64,000 nt of DNA, taken from UBA7662 sp943369355. GTDB lineage: Bacteria > Bacteroidota > Bacteroidia > UBA7662. The notes beneath the pieces were generated by a model. That model saw nothing but the letters and a program-made list of their open reading frames with translations, did no database searches and was not told where the DNA came from. Location of the stretch: assembly GCA_943369355.1 (NCBI GenBank), contig CALRMX020000003.1, forward strand, positions 1-64,000, read 5' to 3'. The position numbers and the translations under genes were made by a program. This document shows, piece after piece, positions 43,737-53,594 of this stretch; the first letter of the stretch is position 1, and each line of letters begins with the position of its first letter.

Positions 43737-45317
43737 TTAATTGAGGCCGTAAGTAACTGGGTTCAACTTACGGGTGACCTTATCGGGACCGAGTGCTTTG
43801 ATGTCGTCAAAGATGAAACGGTCGCCGGGTTTGGCGTTACGGATAATTTGTTGTGCACGGGGCGAATAGGTCGGCCCGGTTACTACTTCTACTTGCGGAT
43901 CCTGACGTGGTGCGATGTAAATCATACGGAACGACTGGATGTTAAAACGCAAATCGAAGTCGAAATCTTTTAAGAGGGCAATCATACCTCCTTGGGCTTT
44001 GAACTGAGCGGCTCCAATTTGGCCAGGATTCAATCCACCAATGGTTGCTACAGGATCAGGAACGTATTTCACACGGAATTCCATGCCGCCCAAAACCAGG
44101 TTTTTACCATCGGGACCTTTACCATTCACCGTTACCATCACCTTGCCGGGCTGAGAAACGTTTACAGTATACTTACCGTTCGACCCTTTGATGGTACCTC
44201 CACCGTTGATGGTTGGAGCTAGATTGGCTGGAGTTACGCCGGGTGCTGAGATAGACACGGGGTTGTCGACACCAATATAGAATACGTTCATCTTGTCGGG
44301 CGATACTACCGCTGCCGGGCGGGCAACTGTGTATTCATCGGTAAACTCGTAAGGGGTAACTTCACCAGTGGCAGGATTTTTTACTTTGATTACGCCTGCC
44401 CACTTCTTCACACCTTCGCTTGAAGCAGACACTTTGTATTTGCCCAAGCCGTTTTCGACGGGGATACGTGCTCCACCTACTTCAATTTCCAAGTCTTGAC
44501 GGCTGTCGTAAGCAACCAACATGATGTCGGCTTCGTACTGTTGTCCGGTCAATACATAATTCGATTTCGAAATTACCTTCGCTACTAGCTGGTCGAACTT
44601 GAAGCTTTGCGCATCAATTGCACCGAGCAAGTAACCTACAACTTCGGTTTCGGTATTGCGGATATCACTTTCGAATTTCGTAAGTAAGGTGATAGCACCC
44701 ATGAGCGGCATTTCACCGAAGCTCGACTGCAACCAGTTTTTGGCAGCTTCGCCAGACTTCTTCTCTGGATCTTTCGCTTCTTCGAGATACAATTTCACCG
44801 TCTTCTTATCGCGTGGATCAATGACAGATTCCACTTTTTTCCGGTAGTCGTTGATTTTTTGCATCAACTCCATCCCTTTTTTGCTTTTCCCGTCGGGGAT
44901 TACTAATAAGGTAGAGCTGATATCAATATTACCATCGTCGGTTACACTACGAATGCCTTGTTCTATTTTGTAATCCTCTTCACTCACCTTACCGTCTTTG
45001 TTACCACCCATATCCGTCATCTCATTTTTGATGGCTTGGATGTATTCGAGCAGCGCTTTCGACTCCTTTTTCACCAGCATAGCCTTGTCGTAATTGACTT
45101 TGGTCTTGCCGGGTTCGTCTTGCATTTTCTTTTCGAAAGCTGTATACAAACCGTCGTTCTTCTGACCAATAGAACCGTTGGTAGCTTCGAGCGAGTTGTT
45201 GATCATCGAGAAGGCCTTCAGAATCTCAGCCGACACATTCAATGCTAACATGGCTGTTAGCACCAAATACATCATGTTGATCATCTTCTGCCTTGGGGAG
45301 ATATTACCTGATGCCAT
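43737..45317 (-). CDS. gldM: Gliding motility/T9SS protein GldM (PorM)
   Basis: GldM is the periplasm-spanning shaft driven by the GldL ring. The 526 residues begin SPRQKMINMMYLVLTAMLALNVSAEILKAF (in two parts), the N-terminal helix that enters the GldL pentamer, followed by a helical coiled region (about 35-220) and three or four Ig-like domains (about 225-526). Length and order match the family. Confidence 0.96.
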   Translation of the reverse strand: MASGNISPRQKMINMMYLVLTAMLALNVSAEILKAFSMINNSLEATNGSIGQKNDGLYTAFEKKMQDEPGKTKVNYDKAMLVKKESKALLEYIQAIKNEMTDMGGNKDGKVSEEDYKIEQGIRSVTDDGNIDISSTLLVIPDGKSKKGMELMQKINDYRKKVESVIDPRDKKTVKLYLEEAKDPEKKSGEAAKNWLQSSFGEMPLMGAITLLTKFESDIRNTETEVVGYLLGAIDAQSFKFDQLVAKVISKSNYVLTGQQYEADIMLVAYDSRQDLEIEVGGARIPVENGLGKYKVSASSEGVKKWAGVIKVKNPATGEVTPYEFTDEYTVARPAAVVSPDKMNVFYIGVDNPVSISAPGVTPANLAPTINGGGTIKGSNGKYTVNVSQPGKVMVTVNGKGPDGKNLVLGGMEFRVKYVPDPVATIGGLNPGQIGAAQFKAQGGMIALLKDFDFDLRFNIQSFRMIYIAPRQDPQVEVVTGPTYSPRAQQIIRNAKPGDRFIFDDIKALGPDKVTRKLNPVTYGLN

Positions 45318-45358
45318 TTCGTTTAATTCAAACTAATTGGAAATTGGACAAAACAGGA

Positions 45359-46135
45359 TTAAACGCGTGGTGCCGACATGGCATTGAGCATATTTCCGTA
45401 TACAGCGTTGAGTGACGACAAATTGCGGGCAAGCTTGTTCATCTCTTCTTTGTACTGCATGGCATCGGCTTGTGCCTGATCCATCGAGTTCAGCGCCGTA
45501 GAGATGTTGCCATAAAATTTATTGAGGGTCTGCAAGTGATTGTTAGTCTCTTTCAACTCCATCTCGTACATAGAGTTCACCGTGGTGAGGGTACCTACTA
45601 ACACTTTCAACTGCTCTTGGTATCCTTTGGCCTCTTCGTTCACCGATGATACCTCAGCGATTACCGCTGCTGCATCGTTGGTAGATTTAGCGAAACCACT
45701 GATTGAACTTGCTGCATCGCGCATGCCGCGGCTATATTCTTCTGTTGCTACAGTGGCGTCGGAAATATCGCTGATTTTGCTCACGTTGTCGCTCAGAGTA
45801 CGGAAGCTATTACCTAAGTTTTCTAATACGTCGCTAGAAAGATTGGCTTGTTCGAGCATATTATCGAGATCACCACCGCTTGCCATCTGACGACGTGGCT
45901 CACCGCCTGCCAACTCAGGATATACGATAGACCAATCGGTTTCTTCATGTGGCTTTTCGAAAGCCGATAAAAAGAAAATAAGGGCTTCTGTACCCAAACC
46001 GAGAGTAAGCATAAGGTCGGCACCAGGTAAGTGGCGAATCTTGAAGAGGGCACCAATGATTACGATAGATGCGCCCCAACCATATGCATAGTTGAGCAGG
46101 GTTTTTCCTTTTTTCGACTGGAGAAAGCTTGACAT
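45359..46135 (-). CDS. gldL: Gliding motility/T9SS motor protein GldL (PorL)
   Basis: The inner-membrane ion-driven rotary motor of T9SS. The 258 residues have two N-terminal membrane helices (about 13-35 and 42-60), with the membrane Glu in LGTEALIFFLSAF thought to couple to the proton motive force. A long cytoplasmic coiled-coil tail follows, with SSVNEEAKGYQEQLKVL. It sits between gldK and gldM as in other gliding bacteria. Confidence 0.96.
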   Translation of the reverse strand: MSSFLQSKKGKTLLNYAYGWGASIVIIGALFKIRHLPGADLMLTLGLGTEALIFFLSAFEKPHEETDWSIVYPELAGGEPRRQMASGGDLDNMLEQANLSSDVLENLGNSFRTLSDNVSKISDISDATVATEEYSRGMRDAASSISGFAKSTNDAAAVIAEVSSVNEEAKGYQEQLKVLVGTLTTVNSMYEMELKETNNHLQTLNKFYGNISTALNSMDQAQADAMQYKEEMNKLARNLSSLNAVYGNMLNAMSAPRV

Positions 46136-46185
46136 GTTGAGAGTTAGTTTTTGGTGATTGGTATAGAATTAGGTTCAAAAAATCA

Positions 46186-47442
46186 TCAGAAATCGCGGAG
46201 ATCACGACCAAGGAAGTCCATTACGCAGCGGAATCCGACATACGACTTGGTAGTATCTTGGTATTCGTAGGTACGGGTGCTGGTTTGAATCATGTAGCCG
46301 ATGTCTTTCCAGCTGCCGCCACGGATTACTTTACGTTTCATTACGATATCGTCTTCTTCTTTCGCATCGTATTTGAAATCGGGGTTCAAATCGTGTACTG
46401 TCGAGTTCACCGACTCGTCGAATGCCGTTGATGTCCATTCGGCTACGTTGCCTGCCATATTGTAGATGCCGTAGTCGTTCGGATTGTATGCGTAAGTTTT
46501 TACGGTGTAAAATCCACCATCGTCGGTATAGTTACCACGGCCGGGCTTGAAGTTGGCCAATAAACAACCTTTGTCGTTTTTGATGTACGGACCACCCCAA
46601 GGATAAGGCGAGCTGTTGTGGCCACCGCGTGCTGCGTATTCCCATTCAAATTCGGTTGGCAAACGGAAATCGCCTTGTTTCGAAAGACCATTCGCTACAC
46701 GATAGGCCGTGAAGATGTGTGATCTCCATGCAGCAAATGCATTGGCTTGCTCCCAGGTAACTCCTACAACGGGATAATCGTCGTAAGCGGGGTGAGAAAA
46801 ATAGGCCATTGCCTGTGGTTCGTTGTACGAGAAGGCAAAATCACGTGCCCAGACCAAAGTATCGGGGTAAACGTTTACCGATTTTGTTTTCAAGAATTCT
46901 GAACGGAGGCGCGAATTGTCGCGATTATCGGCAGCTGCACGAATATCGAAATACTTCCAAGTGAAGTTCAACTTACGCGTATCGAGTTCGAAGCGACCGA
47001 AAATCTGCTCATTTTCAGGGAAAAAGAGCTCTTGAACTTCTTCAAGCAGGATAGGATCGCTCCAATCGAGTGGAATATTCCAATCGATATACTCCTTACC
47101 GAACTCATCCTCGATGGTGTTACCTAAGATGGTATGCGCTAAAGAATCGCGAACCCAGAATACAAACTGACGGTATTCGTTGTTCGAGATTTCCGCATCA
47201 TCCATGTAGAACGCCTTGATGGACACGGTTTTCGAAATCTGGTTTTGATTGAAAAACACGTCCTCGTCGGCTTGTCCCACCTGGAATGTTCCTTGAGGTA
47301 CAAATACGGTCCCGTAGGGTTCCTGCTGCGACCATCTCGGCCGATCAGGTACACCCACCAGTTCACCATTATTACCACTTCCGCAAGCCGAAACGACTGC
47401 GCCAAGTGCCAGCATGGCTACATAAGATTGGATCTTATTCAT
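46186..47442 (-). CDS. gldK: Gliding motility/T9SS lipoprotein GldK (PorK)
   Basis: The 418-residue outer-membrane lipoprotein (lipobox AVVSAC, Cys20) has a formylglycine-generating enzyme-like sulfatase-modifying fold with YMDDAEISNNEYRQFVFW, RLPTEFEWEYAARGG, YNMAGNVAEWTSTAF and YVGFRCVMDF. The catalytic cysteines of true FGE are not evident, as expected for GldK, which is structural and forms the ring with GldN. A 162-nt spacer separates it from porP, so it may have its own promoter. Confidence 0.95.
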   Translation of the reverse strand: MNKIQSYVAMLALGAVVSACGSGNNGELVGVPDRPRWSQQEPYGTVFVPQGTFQVGQADEDVFFNQNQISKTVSIKAFYMDDAEISNNEYRQFVFWVRDSLAHTILGNTIEDEFGKEYIDWNIPLDWSDPILLEEVQELFFPENEQIFGRFELDTRKLNFTWKYFDIRAAADNRDNSRLRSEFLKTKSVNVYPDTLVWARDFAFSYNEPQAMAYFSHPAYDDYPVVGVTWEQANAFAAWRSHIFTAYRVANGLSKQGDFRLPTEFEWEYAARGGHNSSPYPWGGPYIKNDKGCLLANFKPGRGNYTDDGGFYTVKTYAYNPNDYGIYNMAGNVAEWTSTAFDESVNSTVHDLNPDFKYDAKEEDDIVMKRKVIRGGSWKDIGYMIQTSTRTYEYQDTTKSYVGFRCVMDFLGRDLRDF

Positions 47443-47604
47443 GGTTGCCTTATAGATTAAAAGCGCCTTAAAAATAGGAATTAAAAACGAGCATCAATTC
47501 TTTCGAATCGAAATTTTTAGATTCCGAGTAAATTAAGGCAGGGTAAATTTATGGTTAATTGTCAGATTTACTAAAATTTCAGCTCAAAAATCTTTAATCG
47601 TGCA

Positions 47605-48540
47605 TCATAAGAAACGTGGTGAACGTATCGTAATCTGCTGTTTTGGAGGGAATTTTATGTTGAAATCGTATCCGATAAATATCTCGTGTGAACCAGCATG
47701 TGCACCACTCAAGGCACCTAACGAATAATCGTACGAGTATCCTACCCTGAAATTCTTGCCTACGTTGGCTCCTACCATGATCATCGCTGCATCGAACGTA
47801 GAATAACCCAAACCGGCCCAGAACTTACCGTTGTAAGTACCAATTGCATTGATATCGAACTGGGTGGCGGATGCATTATTCCGAATCATAAACGATGGAG
47901 TTAATACAAAAGTGCTTCCAATGGGAATATTGTATCCTGCCGACACAAAAAAGTTACGTAAGAAAGTTTCGGTATACAGCGAAAATCCAATCTGCTGTCT
48001 GATACTCGGTTGATTCAAACGATTGCTGGCAATGTGCACAAACATATCGTCGTCTTTGTAGTGAATACCAAAACCGAAGTCGGGCGATAGTCCTGTTGTA
48101 TTTGCTGCTGGCACCAAAACGTCGCCGGCCTGTAATGGATTCAAGCGTGAGCCCTGGAAGCCTGTTTGGAGGATGCCGCCGCTAACCCCTACGCCTAAAG
48201 AACCATTGAATACCGATGCGCGGTAGGCATAGCTCAATTGCAGACTGGTGAAGTCGGTCACGAAAATCTGGTCGCGCACGATATTCAAACCGATACCGCC
48301 GTGTAAAAATTTCACAGGAGCATGTACGCTGAGGTTCGTGGTTCTTGGACTTCCGTCGGCAATGTTTACCCACTGATAACGGTGGATTAAAAAGGTGCTA
48401 ATGGCACCACGGGAACCTGCTACACCGGGGTTAAAGCTGAAATCATTAAACATATAATGGTTCCAACGAGGCTCCCGCTGAGCGGAAACATCCCAGAAAA
48501 GCAGCGCAAGCAAAGCCGTAAAAAGAAGCTTCTTCATCAA
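47605..48540 (-). CDS. porP: PorP/SprF family type IX secretion membrane protein
   Basis: The 311-residue outer-membrane beta-barrel has a signal peptide (WDVSAQ), the family opening REPRWNHYMFNDFSFNPGVAGSRG (split), and repeated aromatic strands to the end. PorP/SprF proteins anchor the PG-binding PorE or secreted SprB-type adhesins to the T9SS. This copy lies directly upstream of gldK, as in the porPKLMN operon. Confidence 0.93.
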   Translation of the reverse strand: MMKKLLFTALLALLFWDVSAQREPRWNHYMFNDFSFNPGVAGSRGAISTFLIHRYQWVNIADGSPRTTNLSVHAPVKFLHGGIGLNIVRDQIFVTDFTSLQLSYAYRASVFNGSLGVGVSGGILQTGFQGSRLNPLQAGDVLVPAANTTGLSPDFGFGIHYKDDDMFVHIASNRLNQPSIRQQIGFSLYTETFLRNFFVSAGYNIPIGSTFVLTPSFMIRNNASATQFDINAIGTYNGKFWAGLGYSTFDAAMIMVGANVGKNFRVGYSYDYSLGALSGAHAGSHEIFIGYDFNIKFPPKQQITIRSPRFL

Positions 48541-48605
48541 AAAAGGTCGCTAGATGCTAGTTAAATCAGCTTCTAAGTAACGGAAAGTAACGCGAATGCG
48601 CAATA

Positions 48606-49373
48606 CTACCTATTTACTTTTTTGATATACTCCTCGATGGCCATGGTCATAGAGGGTGCTGTGGGTGTAGGGGCAGGAACGTCCAAACGGAGCGAATTTT
48701 CAAGAATTGCGGCATGTGTCTGGCTACCAAAGCCCGCAATTCGGGTGTTTTCTTGGACGAAGTCGGGGAAGTTTTCAAATAAAGATTTAATCCCGGATGG
48801 GCTAAAAAAACACAACATATCGTATTTAATGTCGGCCAAATCCGACAAATCGCTCGACACCGTCTTAAACATGACGGCCTGTTGTATCTCTATTCCATGC
48901 TTCGATGCCTCGGCAATGAAGCCGCCTTTCATCACATCGGAACACGGCATCAAAAACTTTTCGGTTTTGTGTTTGAGCATGTAAGGAATTACATCTTCCA
49001 TCTTGCCATCGCCGAAAAATATTTTACGCTTACGCATCTGGATATACTTCTGTACATACACCCCGATATTTTCAGAAATGCAGAAGTATTTGGTTTCGGC
49101 TGGCATCTCAATACGCATCTCTTCGCACATCCTAAAGAAGTGGTCGATGGCATTGCGGCTGTTAAATAAAATAGCCGTGTAGTCAGGTATATGGATCTTA
49201 TCTCTCCGGAAATCACGCGCCGGGATACCATCTACCTTGATGAAGGGGCGGAAGTCAATTTTAATGTTGTACTTCTTGGCAATATCGTAATAGGGCGACT
49301 TGTCGGTTTCAGGCTTAGGCTGAGAAACAAGTATGCTTTTGACCTTCAGGTTAGGTGTTTCCTGATTAGACAT
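48606..49373 (-). CDS. hemD: Uroporphyrinogen-III synthase-like protein (HemD)
   Basis: The 255-residue protein has the two-lobed HemD fold signs: VKSILVSQPKP at the N-terminus, ILFNSRNAIDHFF, YFCISENIGVYVQKY in lobe one, then LCFFSPSGIKSLFENF and IAGFGSQTHAAILE in lobe two. HemD cyclises hydroxymethylbilane to uroporphyrinogen III. In many Bacteroidota this paralogue lies beside T9SS/gld genes. Its ATG overlaps the DUF4271 gene by 8 nt. An exact -7 box lies inside that gene, 47 nt upstream. Confidence 0.85.
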   Translation of the reverse strand: MSNQETPNLKVKSILVSQPKPETDKSPYYDIAKKYNIKIDFRPFIKVDGIPARDFRRDKIHIPDYTAILFNSRNAIDHFFRMCEEMRIEMPAETKYFCISENIGVYVQKYIQMRKRKIFFGDGKMEDVIPYMLKHKTEKFLMPCSDVMKGGFIAEASKHGIEIQQAVMFKTVSSDLSDLADIKYDMLCFFSPSGIKSLFENFPDFVQENTRIAGFGSQTHAAILENSLRLDVPAPTPTAPSMTMAIEEYIKKVNR

Positions 49374-50301
49374 TCAACAGTAATTTGAAAAGAATGAGGG
49401 TAGGTAGAATTTCGACGGCGCAAAAATACAAAATAAAGTGCACCGAATTCGCCCCCACCGTACTAGCACTAATTCGAATGCCCCGAATGTACCTCAAAAC
49501 TACACCACTTAGCCAAAGGAGTAGCACGGCTATTACCACTCCAAAAGTTGCTTGTGGAGGGGCATAATACAGTACAATGAGGGCAGGAAGCAATAAAAGC
49601 ACAGCCACACGGTTCATCAAAAAAACCTGCGACAGGTAATACGATACAGCATCGCGCAAGCCAAATAAAACACCAAGAAATTTATAAAAAGCATATTTCA
49701 CCAGGTAAATGGCCGTGATGAGCGCAAAAAGTACTAGCCAAAAGTAGCCGGCAAAGGGAATTTCTTCGACCAAACGGGTGACTTCGAGTGCGCGAACCAA
49801 AAAAAGTGCAAAAAGCAAGTTGAACATGACCGTGTATACCAACGATGCCGCAGTGCGGTTGGCGACTTGTTCGCGAGCCACCTGCAACGACAAGCGGTAG
49901 TTGCCCACTGCTCTGAACATATTCACAAAAAAACTCTGGTCACGGTTCAGACTGAAAATCATCCCGAGAAATACGGCGAGAAGTACATAAAAGTAATAAT
50001 CGGCCCGCACCGGTCGGCGTTGTGGCTTCACCTGGAGCCTCGGGTCGTTGAGTGCTTGAAACTTCGACCAGTCGTAGGCCTTGAGGTCGGTAAGCGAATA
50101 AATGCCGTAGTAGTTGCCCGATTTGTCGATCCTGAAGCTATCGATATTCAGCCAACGTTCGGGATAAAGTGGCTTCTCGTCGGGGTAGATGGCACTGTCT
50201 ACCGCACTCAAACTATCGATGGGTACGGCCAAGGTATCGTTTTGAGCAGAGGCCTTACCCCAGCAAAGCAGTATAAAAACCAACAAGCCGTATCGATGCA
50301 T
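49366..50301 (-). CDS. DUF4271 membrane protein
   Basis: The 311-residue protein has a signal peptide (WGKASAQ), a short periplasmic region (about 18-105), and about six membrane helices (about 108-310), beginning YYFYVLLAVFLGMIFSLNRD. DUF4271 proteins occur almost only in Bacteroidota, often next to this HemD-like gene; function is unknown. An exact -7 box ends 4 nt before the ATG, so the mRNA may be leaderless. Confidence 0.85.
   Translation of the reverse strand: MHRYGLLVFILLCWGKASAQNDTLAVPIDSLSAVDSAIYPDEKPLYPERWLNIDSFRIDKSGNYYGIYSLTDLKAYDWSKFQALNDPRLQVKPQRRPVRADYYFYVLLAVFLGMIFSLNRDQSFFVNMFRAVGNYRLSLQVAREQVANRTAASLVYTVMFNLLFALFLVRALEVTRLVEEIPFAGYFWLVLFALITAIYLVKYAFYKFLGVLFGLRDAVSYYLSQVFLMNRVAVLLLLPALIVLYYAPPQATFGVVIAVLLLWLSGVVLRYIRGIRISASTVGANSVHFILYFCAVEILPTLILFKLLLNV
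49421..49428 (-). promoter_or_regulatory. -7 promoter element (TATTTTTG) for hemD-like gene
   Basis: Exact TAnnTTTG match inside the 3' part of the DUF4271 gene, 47 nt before the hemD ATG. It could give an internal transcript. Confidence 0.4.
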
Positions 50302-50305
50302 GCCG

Positions 50306-50313
50306 CAAAATTA
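50306..50313 (-). promoter_or_regulatory. -7 element (TAATTTTG) 4 nt before DUF4271 ATG
   Basis: The minus strand reads TAATTTTGCGGCATG. TTTG lies 14 nt upstream, shorter than the usual -33 spacing. Confidence 0.55.
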
Positions 50314-50321
50314 ATGAAAGC

Positions 50322-51977
50322 TTACAGCAAATAACGATATCCGAGATGAACCTTCGCCGATCGCAGTTGAATCGGGTTTCCACGTTCGCTTCCCAAGGCA
50401 TAGGCCACAGAAAATACACCGCCGCGATTGCGGAAACTCAAGCCCGCACCAAAACCAAACGGACGATCGCGATACCCTTGGCCGATAGCAGCGTTTTGTA
50501 GGATTGCGGCATTGTAAAAGAGGTACAACCAGCTGCTTTGGTCAAGCAAAAATCGCTGTTCGACATTAAACCAGAGATACGCTGAAGCCAAGATGGAGGC
50601 TTCGTCGAATCCTTTTAGCGTACGGAATCCCCCCAAACGTGCCAGTTCGTTGGTGTAGATGCTGTCGCTCTCCCACCAGCGCAGCTGACCTTCGGCCGCC
50701 AGAACCCAGCGCGGTTGCCAGCGCCAATACCCTTCGGCTTCGGCGGTTGCCAGCCACTGGGTACTACGAAACTCGGGTTGTTCGGCGGTAGCGGCACGTA
50801 CGCGGTTGCCTGCACCAAAACCGATACGATACCGATAGCCTTCGAGGGGATCTACAGCCCTGTCGAGCCGAAAACGCTGGTACTCCAACCCAAAAATCGA
50901 CCCGCTCACCCCACCGAGGCCGGGCAATGGCTGTGCCTGCAACAAACTGTATCTACTTTGCTCGGTATAGGCTCTGAACCAATCGGCGCCTCCCAAATGA
51001 TACGGCAAAGCCAGTCGAGCCTTCAGCTCCAAAAAGGTGGAGTCGCGACGAAATAGCTGAAACTCCCCTTCGGTGCCTAGGGGCGACCGGAAAAGAAAGG
51101 GCCACGACATGCGGATGCGTAGATCTTGCGTACCGGCTTGCAGACTCCTGAACTGAAAACCCAGCTGCTCTCCCTGCCGCAGCACGCTAAACAACTGCAA
51201 ATTCAGATCGCCCATGAGGGTAACCCTGTTGCCTGCGGTATTGGGGAAAAGGCCCAGCATGCCCTCGAAGCTATTCACCCGGCGGCGGTTGAGGAATAGG
51301 TAAAGCTCACTTTGTTCGTTGAAAAAAAATTGCTGCGCTGGCGACTGCTCCATCAAAAATGGCAACGCCCGCAGCTGACGGCCCACAGCATCGATCTGTT
51401 TTTGGCTGTACACCTCGCCGGGCATGAGCCCAAGATAACGTTCGAGCCAGCGGTCTTTAACAGGCGCATCGCCCTCGAGCCGAATGCGCCCATAGCGGAT
51501 GAGCGGACCGCGGCTTACGGCCAATCTACCTGCGAGGCTGTTGCTGTCGGCGTCGAGACCTACCAGCTGCACGCTAGCAAACGGAAATCCGTTGTTTTCG
51601 GCATGGCCAAGCAAACGTTTGAGCTGTGCCGCATAAGCCGGTGGGTGGATGGGTTTGCCACGGTAGTCGCGGCTGCGGAAGTTGATGGCCCGCTGCCAGT
51701 CGCCGCCGAAGCTGCTATCGGCCGTGAGTTCCCGCCAGCGGTAGCGTTGTCCGGCATACACCACCGCCGAGTCGGGTGCGGGCAGCAGCACCGAAGCGGT
51801 CAGGTAACCGCGGGCGATGTAGTCGAGCTGCCAAGCACGCAGCTGCTGCAGCTGTGCAAGGCTATCGCGGCCCTCGGTGCTCGCCAGCAGTTGGCCGCTT
51901 ACGGCATCAAAGAGCCGCAGCTGCCCCATGCTCCAATAGGGTAACAAACACAGCAAGAGCAGCAGCCGACACATCAT
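50322..51977 (-). CDS. BamA/TamA-like outer membrane beta-barrel protein
   Basis: The 551-residue protein has a signal peptide (MMCRLLLLLCLLPYWSMGQ), a POTRA-containing N-terminal half (about 20-235), and a C-terminal barrel of the bacterial surface antigen (D15) family. The barrel ends AKVHLGYRYLL and includes the lid motif region GFRTLKGFDEASILASAYLWFNVEQRF (split). Members insert or translocate proteins or lipids at the outer membrane; this is too short and divergent to be BamA itself. ATG 51977 is preferred over an upstream TTG because the signal peptide begins there. Confidence 0.85.
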   Translation of the reverse strand: MMCRLLLLLCLLPYWSMGQLRLFDAVSGQLLASTEGRDSLAQLQQLRAWQLDYIARGYLTASVLLPAPDSAVVYAGQRYRWRELTADSSFGGDWQRAINFRSRDYRGKPIHPPAYAAQLKRLLGHAENNGFPFASVQLVGLDADSNSLAGRLAVSRGPLIRYGRIRLEGDAPVKDRWLERYLGLMPGEVYSQKQIDAVGRQLRALPFLMEQSPAQQFFFNEQSELYLFLNRRRVNSFEGMLGLFPNTAGNRVTLMGDLNLQLFSVLRQGEQLGFQFRSLQAGTQDLRIRMSWPFLFRSPLGTEGEFQLFRRDSTFLELKARLALPYHLGGADWFRAYTEQSRYSLLQAQPLPGLGGVSGSIFGLEYQRFRLDRAVDPLEGYRYRIGFGAGNRVRAATAEQPEFRSTQWLATAEAEGYWRWQPRWVLAAEGQLRWWESDSIYTNELARLGGFRTLKGFDEASILASAYLWFNVEQRFLLDQSSWLYLFYNAAILQNAAIGQGYRDRPFGFGAGLSFRNRGGVFSVAYALGSERGNPIQLRSAKVHLGYRYLL

Positions 51978-52055
51978 GGCGGTGAAAATAAAGGAAATTT
52001 TACGCAAAGAAGGGGAACGCTAAACCCTTGGCACTTGTTGCGGGTTGATATAGCT

Positions 52056-53537
52056 ATGACAAACGCCCTCGCCAAACTCCCCAAAACCCTCGGTGCCCTA
52101 CGCAAATCGGGTTACCGCCCCAGAAGCATCAAAGACGAACTGCGCGAAAACCTCATCCGTGAGCTCGAGGCAGGCAATAATTTCTTTGCCGGCATTCATG
52201 GCTACGAAGATACCGTGATACCGGAGTTGGAGCGCGCCCTGCTGGCCAGGCACAATGTGCTGCTGTTGGGCTTACGCGGTCAGGCCAAAACCCGCCTCGC
52301 CCGTATGCTGGTGGGCTTGCTCGACGAGTGGATGCCCATCGTGTACGGCAGCGAGATCAACGACGACCCCCTCGCTCCCATTTCGCGCTTCGCCATCGAC
52401 TTGATCGACGAGCGTGGCGACGATACACCCATCGGTTGGGTGCACCGCAACGACCGCTACACCGAGAAGCTGGCCACGCCCGACGTGACCGTTGCCGACC
52501 TCATTGGCGACAGCGACCCCATCAAAGCCGCCAATCTACGGTTGAGTTATGCCGACGAGCGGGTGATTCACTTTGGCTTGGTACCCCGCGCGCACCGCGG
52601 CATCTTCGTGATCAACGAATTGCCCGATTTGCAGGCACGTATACAAGTAGCGCTGTTCAACATCCTCCAAGAAGGCGATATTCAAATCAGGGGCTTTAAG
52701 CTGCGTTTGCCTTTGGATATCCAGTTTTTCTTCACCGCCAATCCCGAAGACTACACCAACCGCGGCAGCATCGTTACCCCGCTCAAAGACCGTATCGAAA
52801 GTCAGATACTTACGCACTACCCCAAATCAATCGATATAGCCCGACGTATTACCGCTCAGGAAGCGCAGCTACTGCCCACGCAGCGTGAGCGCATCACCGT
52901 TCCTGCGTTGCTCCACGATTTGGTAGAACAAATTGCTTTTGAAGCACGCAGCAGCGAGTTTGTGGACCAGAAAAGCGGCGTATCGGCACGTTTGACCATC
53001 TCGGCATTCGAGCAGCTGGTGAGCACCGCTGAGCGCAGGATGCTGGTGAATAAAGAGGCCAAAGCCGTTGCCCGCATTGGCGATTTGATAGGCGTACTGC
53101 CCGCCATCACCGGCAAGGTGGAGCTCGTTTACGAAGGCGAGCAAGAGGGCGCCGCCTTGGTTGCTCGCAGTCTCATCAAAAAATCGATACGGAGTTTGTT
53201 CCCGCATTATTTCCCCGACCCCGAGCGGTTGAAGAAAAAGTCGGGCGAGAACCCCTACCAGCAGGTGTTGCATTGGTTTAGCGAAAGCAATACCCTCGAC
53301 CTGCTGCACAACGACCCCCACGGCATTTACGCCTCTCAGCTGGCCTTGGTACCCGGCCTCGACGAGCTCATTACGCGTTACCAGCCTGCCCTAACCGACG
53401 AGGAAAGGCTGCTGTTTAAGGAGTTTGTGCTACACGGCCTGGCCGAATATTCACTCATAAGCAAGCTGCAGCTCGAGCTCAGTACCAGCTTCAAAGACCT
53501 GGTGAGCAGCATGTTTAACTTCGACAAAGACGAATAA
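52056..53537 (+). CDS. MoxR/magnesium-chelatase I-like AAA+ ATPase
   Basis: The 493-residue ATPase has a Walker A variant GLRGQAKTRLAR (about 74-85; Ala before the Lys where Gly is common), Walker B IFVINELPDL (about 184-193), and FTANPEDYTNRGSIVTPLKDRI (split), the sensor/arginine region typical of Mg-chelatase subunit I homologues. Together with a VWA protein such as the one at 41720-42820 it would form a MoxR-VWA machine. No bacteriochlorophyll genes are present, so chelatase function is not implied. ATG 52056 is the first credible start. Confidence 0.9.
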   Translation: MTNALAKLPKTLGALRKSGYRPRSIKDELRENLIRELEAGNNFFAGIHGYEDTVIPELERALLARHNVLLLGLRGQAKTRLARMLVGLLDEWMPIVYGSEINDDPLAPISRFAIDLIDERGDDTPIGWVHRNDRYTEKLATPDVTVADLIGDSDPIKAANLRLSYADERVIHFGLVPRAHRGIFVINELPDLQARIQVALFNILQEGDIQIRGFKLRLPLDIQFFFTANPEDYTNRGSIVTPLKDRIESQILTHYPKSIDIARRITAQEAQLLPTQRERITVPALLHDLVEQIAFEARSSEFVDQKSGVSARLTISAFEQLVSTAERRMLVNKEAKAVARIGDLIGVLPAITGKVELVYEGEQEGAALVARSLIKKSIRSLFPHYFPDPERLKKKSGENPYQQVLHWFSESNTLDLLHNDPHGIYASQLALVPGLDELITRYQPALTDEERLLFKEFVLHGLAEYSLISKLQLELSTSFKDLVSSMFNFDKDE

Positions 53538-53553
53538 ACGCAAAAGGCGCAAA

Positions 53554-53561
53554 TAGCTTTG
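53554..53561 (+). promoter_or_regulatory. -7 promoter element (TAGCTTTG) of helicase-nuclease gene
   Basis: Exact TAnnTTTG match, 33 nt before the ATG of the UvrD-type gene. Confidence 0.55.
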
Positions 53562-53594
53562 CCAAAAACCGGCCGTGGTGGTTAAATTAGCCCC

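Noticed and set aside
52056..53537. Magnesium chelatase for chlorophyll synthesis
   Set aside because: No bch/chl genes are present; MoxR-VWA pairs of this kind occur widely in non-phototrophs.
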